Shown: piece by piece, positions 58,708-64,000 of the stretch
Layout of the letters: the number at the start of each line of letters is the position of its first letter
Numbering within the stretch: position 1 is the stretch's first letter
Source of the DNA: Ga0077548 sp035440445
GTDB taxonomy: Bacteria > Pseudomonadota > Alphaproteobacteria > Rhizobiales > Xanthobacteraceae
DNA length: 64,000 nt
Assembly (NCBI GenBank): GCA_035440445.1
Contig: DAORMJ010000004.1
Coordinates: 117,863-181,862, forward strand
Reading direction: 5' to 3'
Program-made: the position numbers and the translations under genes
The notes under the pieces: generated by a model
Database searches by the model: none
The model's input: the letters and a program-made list of their open reading frames with translations, nothing else
What the model was told of the DNA's origin: nothing

Positions 58708-59490
58708 ATGACCAAGCTGCGTCTCATCCCCGTCGTGATCTTCGCCGCCGCGGCGCTCCTCGTCATCAAGGGGATGGGGATCCTTTCGACGGCGACGCAT
58801 CGTGTCACCACGGTCGCAGCGACGCCCGCGCCGGTCGCGCAGAACGTGCCGGATACCGATCTCGAATTCACGAGTGCCGCACCGAAGAAAGAAGAGCCGC
58901 CGAAGAAGCAGGAGCCCGAACTGCCGCCGGTGCCGCCGCGTGCGCCGGAAACGCCGATGGGCATCAATGTCGGCGTGCCGGGCGATACTTCGCCGTCGCA
59001 GAAGGCGCTGCTCGAGCGGCTGCAGCAGCGCAGGATCGAGCTCGACAAGCAGGCCCGCGAAATCGAGCTGCGCGAAAAACTCATCAAGGAAGCGGAGCAG
59101 CGGCTCGAACAGCGCCTGAACGAATTGCGAGCGCTTGAAAATCCGGCGAAGCCGGAGACGGCGGACGACAGCCCGAAGATGAAGAACCTCGTCGTCATGT
59201 ACGAGAACATGAAGCCGAAAGAAGCGGCGCGGATTTTCGAAAAGCTGGAAGTCACCGTGCTGGTCGGCATCGCGAAAGCGATGAAGCCGGCCAAGCTCTC
59301 CGAAGTGCTCGCGGTCATGAACCCGGACGCCGCGCAGCGCCTCACAGTGGAGCTTGCCCGCGGGACCACGCCCGACAAGAACATGCCGGCTTCCGATCTG
59401 CCGCGCGTCAATCTCCCGCCTGCGCCCGCGAAACAGCCGCCGGTGCAGCAGACGCAGAACCAGCAGAAGCAGCCGCCCGCGACCCGGTAA
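58708..59490 (+). CDS. motE: MotE-family flagellar protein (MotC chaperone type)
   Basis: 260 residues: signal/TM segment, a proline-rich linker (KKEEPPKKQEPELPPVPPRA), a coiled coil (ERLQQRRIELDKQAREIELR) and an MgtE-N-like helical domain (NLVVMYENMKPKEAARIFEK; AVMNPDAAQRLTVELA). Sinorhizobium MotE stabilises periplasmic MotC. The tail is Gln/Pro-rich. Confidence 0.85.
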   Translation: MTKLRLIPVVIFAAAALLVIKGMGILSTATHRVTTVAATPAPVAQNVPDTDLEFTSAAPKKEEPPKKQEPELPPVPPRAPETPMGINVGVPGDTSPSQKALLERLQQRRIELDKQAREIELREKLIKEAEQRLEQRLNELRALENPAKPETADDSPKMKNLVVMYENMKPKEAARIFEKLEVTVLVGIAKAMKPAKLSEVLAVMNPDAAQRLTVELARGTTPDKNMPASDLPRVNLPPAPAKQPPVQQTQNQQKQPPATR

Positions 59491-59514
59491 GGTTTTGTTT
59501 ACCGTCTTGCGGCG

Positions 59515-59530
59515 CTAAGCCCGCATTAAC
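59515..59530 (+). promoter_or_regulatory. CtrA-type box before the large TPR gene
   Basis: CTAA-N7-TTAAC, one mismatch, 53 bp before the ATG. It suggests an own promoter within the flagellar cluster. Confidence 0.48.
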
Positions 59531-59582
59531 GCTGATTGCCTAGGGTCGTTGCGATTTTCGCAGCCTCGCAGGCCCCAGTATT

Positions 59583-62500
59583 ATGTATGCGTTCCTTCGT
59601 AGAAACGGCCGTGCGCTCCTCGTGACGCTCGGCGCGCTGGTTTGGGCCGCGCTGCCATTCGCCGTTTTCGCGCAACCGCGCGCCGAAATTCCGAACGTCG
59701 AGTTGTCCGCGTCCATGGAAAGCGGCTTCGCGCGTCTCGTCTTCACGTTTCCCGAAGAGATCAAAACGGACGTCCAGCTTTCCGACAGCAATGTGCTCGT
59801 GATCCGCTTCGCGAAGCCGATGCGGGTTGCGGTCGATCGCGTGCAGGCGCAGTTCAAGGATTTCGTGCAGGCGGCGCGTGCCGATCCGGACGGCACCGCG
59901 ATCCGGATCGCGTTCCTGCACAAGCTCACCGTCAACACGATGGAAGCGGGCGAAAAGCTCTTCGTCGATCTCTTGCCGCAGGACTGGACCGGCCTGCCGC
60001 CGGGACTGCCGCAGGAAGTGGTGGACGAACTCGCGCGCCGCGCGCGCGATGCCGAACAGCGGATCAAGGCCTCCCAGCAGAAGGCCAAGGTCTGGCAGCC
60101 GATCCGGCTTCGCCTTGCCGATGCGCCGACGTTTTCGCGTTTCGCCTTTTCGATGAGCGAGCCCGTGAAGGTGCGCGCCGAACAGGACGGGCAGGAGATC
60201 AAGATCGTCTTTGAAGCGCCGGTGAAGATCGATCTCGGGGACGCGCTTGGCGCGCTTCCGAAAAGCGTGGTGTCGCTCGAGACCGACTATGCGGAAGGCA
60301 TCGCGATCGCGCGTCTCGTGCTCGCGCCGCAGGCAACCGTCCGCCAATTCCGCGAGCAGAGCGCTTTCATCGTCGATGTGATGCCGGCACCTGCTTCCAA
60401 GCCCGAGCCGGTGCAGTCCGAAGTGCAGGCGCCAGAGCGCAAGGCTGAGCCGCAGCCGCAAGTGCCCGCGAAAGCGGAAGCCCCGGTCGAGCCGCAGAAG
60501 CCGCAGGCCGCGGCGCCTGAAGTCCCGGCGCAAGTCAAGAAGCAGGAAGCCCCGGCGGCTCCGACCGGCGAAGTGCACGCGACGGTGACGCAGGTGCAGA
60601 ACGGTGTGCGCCTTTATTTCCCGTTTCAGGAGCCGGTGGCGTCCGCGGTGTTCCGGCGCGGCGATCGCGTTTGGATCGCTTTCGACAGCAAACGCGAAAT
60701 CGATGTCACCGAACTCGCGGCGGACGCAACGCGCAGCTTTTCGGACGTCGCCATCGTCAAGACCGAGCACGGGCAACTGTTGCGGCTGAAGCTGAAGGGC
60801 GGCTGGCTGACCAGCGCGGAATCCGACGGCAAGAACTGGACGGTGCATTTCGGGGATGCGGTCGCGGCCTCCACGCGTCCGCTCAGCGTGCAGCGGACTT
60901 CGGAAGATACCGGAGCCGCTCTTGCAGTTCCGGTCGAGGACGCCGCCAAAGGCAAAGTGCATCGCGTTACCGATCCCGATATTGGCGACCAGATCGTGGT
61001 CGTGACTGCGCTCAACCCGGTGCGCGGAATTCTGCGCGCGCAGGACTTCGTTGAATTCCGTCTGCTGCCGTCCGCGCATGGTGTTGCGATCCTGCCGCTT
61101 GCCGACGACCTCGGCGTCACGCTGCGTTCGGACTATGTGGTGATCGGAAGGCCGAAGGGGCTGTTTCTTTCGACCGCGCCGAATGCGCAGCGTGCGGCAC
61201 CCGAGCGGCTCACTTCGTCGCCGCTCGATGCCGCGCTGTGGGAAGCCGAACGCAACCGCCGCTTTCAAGAGCGCGAGCCGCTTCTTACCGCCGCCGCGCT
61301 CAGCGCCGATCAGCCGCGCAAACTCGATACGCGTCTCGCACTCGCGACCTTCTATCTCGCGCACGGGCTTTCGGCGGAGGCCAAAGGCGCGCTCGACGCG
61401 CTGGTGCGCGAGGACAACAAGTTTCCGGTCAATGCGCGCTTCTTTCTGTTGCGGGGTTTAAGCGAATTGATGATCGGCCGGCCGGCGAAAGCGCTCGACA
61501 ACTTTGCCAATGCCGAGCTTGCCGACTCGCAGGACGCCGCCTTGCTGCGCGCCGTCGCCTATTCAGAAATGGGCGCCTGGGCCGAGGCGCGCGACCAGTT
61601 CCGCGCAGGCAATGTGGGCTTGAAATTATTGCCGCTCGATTTGCAGCGGCGCATTCTGTTTGCGGCACTTCGCGCGGCGATCGAAGTGCGCGATTTTCCT
61701 GAAGCGAACCGCCTTCTTGCCGAACTCGACGCCGCGGAGGTTCCTGCCGAGATGGCCGCGGAATATTCGGTTCTTGCCGGTCACCTTGCCGAGGGGCTTG
61801 GCCGCGTGGATCGCGCCGAAGCGCTGTTCGAGGCGGCGTCGGCGTCGGACAATCGTCCGGCCGCGGCGGAAGCACGCTATAAACTCGTCGGCCTGAAATA
61901 TGCGCGCGGCGAACTCACCCGCACCAAGGCCATCGAGAGCCTGGAGTCGCTCGCATTCTTCTGGCGCGGTGACCGGACTGAACTGGAGTCGAGCCGGATG
62001 CTGGCGCGGCTCTATGTCGAAGAAGCCCGCTATCGCGAGGCGTTCCGGCTGCTCGACGCAGCGCTGCTTTCGCAGGCCAATGCTTCGGTCACGCGCACGC
62101 TGCAGAACGAGATGTCCCAGGTCTTCGAAGACCTGTTTCTCACCGGCAAAGCCGACGCGCTTCCGGCGATCGATGCGCTGGCGCTCTATTATGACTTCTC
62201 CAAGCTCACGCCGGTTGGCCGCCGCGGAGACGAGTTGATCCGCCGCTTGTCCGACCGGCTGGTTTCGGTTGATTTGCTCGATCAGGCTGCCGACTTGCTG
62301 AAGTATCAGGTCGAATACCGGCTGACGGGGGCTGCGCGCGCGCAGGTCGCGGCGCGGCTTGCGATCATTTATCTCATGAACCGCAAGCCGCAACGCGCGG
62401 TCGCCATTCTGGCTGGTACGCGGATGGCGGATCTGCCGAAGGATTTGCGCGAGCAACGCTTGTTGCTCGAATCCCGCGCGCTCATGAGCGCCAACCGTTT

Positions 62501-62942
62501 CGATCAGGCGCTCGATCTGCTCGCTTCCCTCGATACGCCGGAGGCGCAGCGGCAGCGTGCGGATACGTTATTTGCCGCGCGGCGCTGGCGCGCGGCGGGC
62601 GAAGCGATCGAAGCCATGCTCGGCGAGCGCTGGAAGGAAGAAGAGGCGCTGAACGAGCTTGAACGCCATGACGTTCTGCGTGCGGGCCTTGCTTTCGCGC
62701 TTGCCGATGAAAAGCTCGGCCTTGCGCGGCTCAAGGAAAAGTTCGCGGGCAAGATGACGGGCGCGGCCGAAAAGGAAGCCTTCGATCAGATCACGCTCAA
62801 TCCGAGCCCGCGCGCAATCGGTGCCGCCTCAAAGATTCTGGCGAGCCTGGATTCGCTCGCTACTTTTCTGAAAATTTATCACGCGCGCTATCCCGGCGCG
62901 CAGCCTGTGCCCGCGCGCGCGGATCAGTTGAGCGCGCGCTAA
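59583..62942 (+). CDS. Large exported AMIN/TPR-like protein of the flagellar cluster
   Basis: 1119 residues. Signal peptide (to AVFAQ), two or three beta-rich AMIN-like modules (FARLVFTFPEEIKTDVQLSD; VRLYFPFQEPVASAVFRRGD), a Pro/Glu/Ala linker (about 260-320) between them, then about 550 residues of helical TPR-like repeats (about 570-1110). Envelope proteins with AMIN domains bind peptidoglycan, so it may anchor the motor. It is conserved at this place in Hyphomicrobiales flagellar clusters; no experiment is known to me. It overlaps the convergent fliP by 4 bp. Confidence 0.75.
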   Translation: MYAFLRRNGRALLVTLGALVWAALPFAVFAQPRAEIPNVELSASMESGFARLVFTFPEEIKTDVQLSDSNVLVIRFAKPMRVAVDRVQAQFKDFVQAARADPDGTAIRIAFLHKLTVNTMEAGEKLFVDLLPQDWTGLPPGLPQEVVDELARRARDAEQRIKASQQKAKVWQPIRLRLADAPTFSRFAFSMSEPVKVRAEQDGQEIKIVFEAPVKIDLGDALGALPKSVVSLETDYAEGIAIARLVLAPQATVRQFREQSAFIVDVMPAPASKPEPVQSEVQAPERKAEPQPQVPAKAEAPVEPQKPQAAAPEVPAQVKKQEAPAAPTGEVHATVTQVQNGVRLYFPFQEPVASAVFRRGDRVWIAFDSKREIDVTELAADATRSFSDVAIVKTEHGQLLRLKLKGGWLTSAESDGKNWTVHFGDAVAASTRPLSVQRTSEDTGAALAVPVEDAAKGKVHRVTDPDIGDQIVVVTALNPVRGILRAQDFVEFRLLPSAHGVAILPLADDLGVTLRSDYVVIGRPKGLFLSTAPNAQRAAPERLTSSPLDAALWEAERNRRFQEREPLLTAAALSADQPRKLDTRLALATFYLAHGLSAEAKGALDALVREDNKFPVNARFFLLRGLSELMIGRPAKALDNFANAELADSQDAALLRAVAYSEMGAWAEARDQFRAGNVGLKLLPLDLQRRILFAALRAAIEVRDFPEANRLLAELDAAEVPAEMAAEYSVLAGHLAEGLGRVDRAEALFEAASASDNRPAAAEARYKLVGLKYARGELTRTKAIESLESLAFFWRGDRTELESSRMLARLYVEEARYREAFRLLDAALLSQANASVTRTLQNEMSQVFEDLFLTGKADALPAIDALALYYDFSKLTPVGRRGDELIRRLSDRLVSVDLLDQAADLLKYQVEYRLTGAARAQVAARLAIIYLMNRKPQRAVAILAGTRMADLPKDLREQRLLLESRALMSANRFDQALDLLASLDTPEAQRQRADTLFAARRWRAAGEAIEAMLGERWKEEEALNELERHDVLRAGLAFALADEKLGLARLKEKFAGKMTGAAEKEAFDQITLNPSPRAIGAASKILASLDSLATFLKIYHARYPGAQPVPARADQLSAR

Positions 62943-63676
62943 GTCCCGAAGCTCTGCACCAGCGAGCCTGCGACGAGGCTCCAGCCGTCCACCAGCACGA
63001 AGAAGATCAGCTTGAACGGCAGTGAGACGATGATGGGCGGCAGCATCATCATGCCCATCGACATCAGCACGGATGCGATCACGAGATCGATCACGAGAAA
63101 CGGCACGAACAGGAGAAAGCCGATCTCGAAGGCGCGGCGTAATTCTGAAATCATGAAAGCGGGAACGAGAATGCGGAGCGGGGTTGCTTCCGCGGTCTCG
63201 GGCTTCTTCTCGCGCGACAGATCGATGAAGAGGGCGAGATCCTTTTCGCGCACGTTCTTCAGCATGAAGGCGCGAAACGGCTCGGCGCCCTTTTCAAAAG
63301 CCTGCTGTGGTTGCATCTCGCCCGCTATCACCGGCTTCACCGCGGTGTCGTAAGCGGTCTGGAACGCTGGTCCCATAACGAATGCGGTCAGAAAGAGCGC
63401 GAGGCTGACCACGACCGCATTCGGCGGCGCGGTCTGCAGGCCGATCGCCGTGCGCAGAAGCGAGAGCACGACTACGATGCGGGTGAAGCTCGTCACCATG
63501 ACGAGGATCGCAGGCGCGAGCGAAAGAATCGTGATCAGCGCGACGAGCTGAACGACGCGCTCGGTGACGCCGGTGCCATTGCCGAAATTCACGCTGATGT
63601 CCTGCGCGCTTGCCGTGCCGAAGCTGGCAAGCAGCAGCGCGAAGGACAGGATGGTTACGGCATGGCTGCGCTTCAT
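62939..63676 (-). CDS. fliP: Flagellar export-gate protein FliP
   Basis: 245 residues. A cleavable signal peptide (to TASA), LVALITILSLAPAILVMVTS, FTRIVVVLSLLRTAIGLQTA and ILVPAFMISELRRAFEIGFL are the classic FliP stretches, with four TM helices and a large loop. It forms the core of the type III export gate with FliQ and FliR. The start lies 1 nt after the fliO stop. Confidence 0.96.
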   Translation of the reverse strand: MKRSHAVTILSFALLLASFGTASAQDISVNFGNGTGVTERVVQLVALITILSLAPAILVMVTSFTRIVVVLSLLRTAIGLQTAPPNAVVVSLALFLTAFVMGPAFQTAYDTAVKPVIAGEMQPQQAFEKGAEPFRAFMLKNVREKDLALFIDLSREKKPETAEATPLRILVPAFMISELRRAFEIGFLLFVPFLVIDLVIASVLMSMGMMMLPPIIVSLPFKLIFFVLVDGWSLVAGSLVQSFGT

Positions 63677-63677
63677 C

Positions 63678-64000
63678 TTACTTTTTCTTGTCTTGTCCGA
63701 GCAGGCTCGCCATTTCGGCTTCGAGACTGTCGAAGGGGTTCGGTGCCGGCTGCTGCGTGGCGGCAGGCATCGGCCGCGTCTGCGGCATCGGCGCAGGAGC
63801 AGGTGCCGGGCGGGGATCCGGCGCTTTGGGCGCAGGCGTCGCGGGCTTGCGCAATGCTGCTTCGAGACGCTGCGCCATTTCGTTGAAGCGGGCCTCGTCG
63901 TCGTCGCTTGCTGCCGGAGCCGGTGCGGGCTCGGGGGCAGCAACCGGTGCCGGCGCGGGTTGCGGGGCGGCAGCCGAAGGATGAGCAACCGGGCGCGGCG
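63678..64000 (-). CDS. fliO: FliO-type flagellar protein, C-terminal fragment (5' end outside window)
   Basis: About 107 residues of the C-terminal part: a Pro/Ala-rich stretch (PQPAPAPVAAPEPAPAPAA), a conserved helix (DEARFNEMAQRLEAALRKP), another proline-rich segment and FDSLEAEMASLLGQDKKK. This is the tail of the alphaproteobacterial FliO, whose membrane helix would lie beyond the window. It is directly coupled to fliP. Confidence 0.75.
   Translation of the reverse strand, partial: PRPVAHPSAAAPQPAPAPVAAPEPAPAPAASDDDEARFNEMAQRLEAALRKPATPAPKAPDPRPAPAPAPMPQTRPMPAATQQPAPNPFDSLEAEMASLLGQDKKK

Noticed and set aside
1..64000. tRNA, rRNA, CRISPR array or phage integrase
   Set aside because: No T-loop/acceptor pairings, rRNA signatures, repeat-spacer units or recombinase motifs were noticed; a dedicated search with a tRNA or CRISPR finder would settle it.

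Overview
The window is high-GC DNA from an alphaproteobacterium, most likely a Hyphomicrobiales member near the Nitrobacteraceae/Xanthobacteraceae. Supporting evidence is a Caulobacter-type flagellar cluster with FlbT, FlaF, FliX and MotE; a polar growth-ring (GPR/RgsE-like) protein; small bradyrhizobial families (DUF3551, DUF6894, DUF892); an HWE histidine kinase; and visible EcfG, CtrA and sigma-54 promoter motifs. Six runs of N interrupt genes, and five of them break the reading frame because the N count is only approximate.

Layout. 1-4.8 kb: end of an MFS transporter, a dipeptide epimerase and a complete Mla-type lipid ABC transporter (MlaE with a fused STAS domain, MlaF, MlaD, lipoprotein). 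4.8-8.8 kb: the large coiled-coil GPR-like protein with thirteen 22-residue repeats. 9-24.5 kb: housekeeping and accessory genes, including an HPt protein, a FdVI-type ferredoxin, an AraC-VOC pair, a TonB heme-type receptor divergent from a ferredoxin-NADP reductase with an in-frame stop, hydrolases, a Y-family polymerase, a 37-residue membrane protein and a CoxE-like vWA protein. 24.4-26.1 kb: an accessory island with a HicAB toxin-antitoxin pair between two 102-bp direct repeats derived from the tail of the vWA gene, then a two-gene AT-rich cassette. 26.4-35.9 kb: many small stress-type and secreted proteins, three with EcfG-type promoters. 35.9-38 kb: a FAD oxidoreductase and the MoxR ATPase that would normally partner the vWA protein.

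38-64 kb: flagellar genes flgE-flgK-flgL, flaF, flbT, two flagellins, flgN-flgJ-flgI, fliX, flgH-flgA-flgG-flgF, fliL-fliM-DUF6468-motE, a 1119-residue AMIN/TPR-like protein, fliP and the end of fliO, interrupted by dksA and a few unrelated genes. The regulatory logic can be read from the DNA. CtrA-type boxes (TTAA-N7-TTAA) precede fliX, fliL, both flagellins and the TPR gene. Sigma-54 promoters precede flgE, flgI and flgF, each with the same palindrome (CGGCA-N5-TGCCG) about 90-110 bp upstream, as expected for a FlbD-like enhancer. This matches the Caulobacter class II to class III hierarchy. No tRNA, rRNA, CRISPR array or insertion sequence was recognised.
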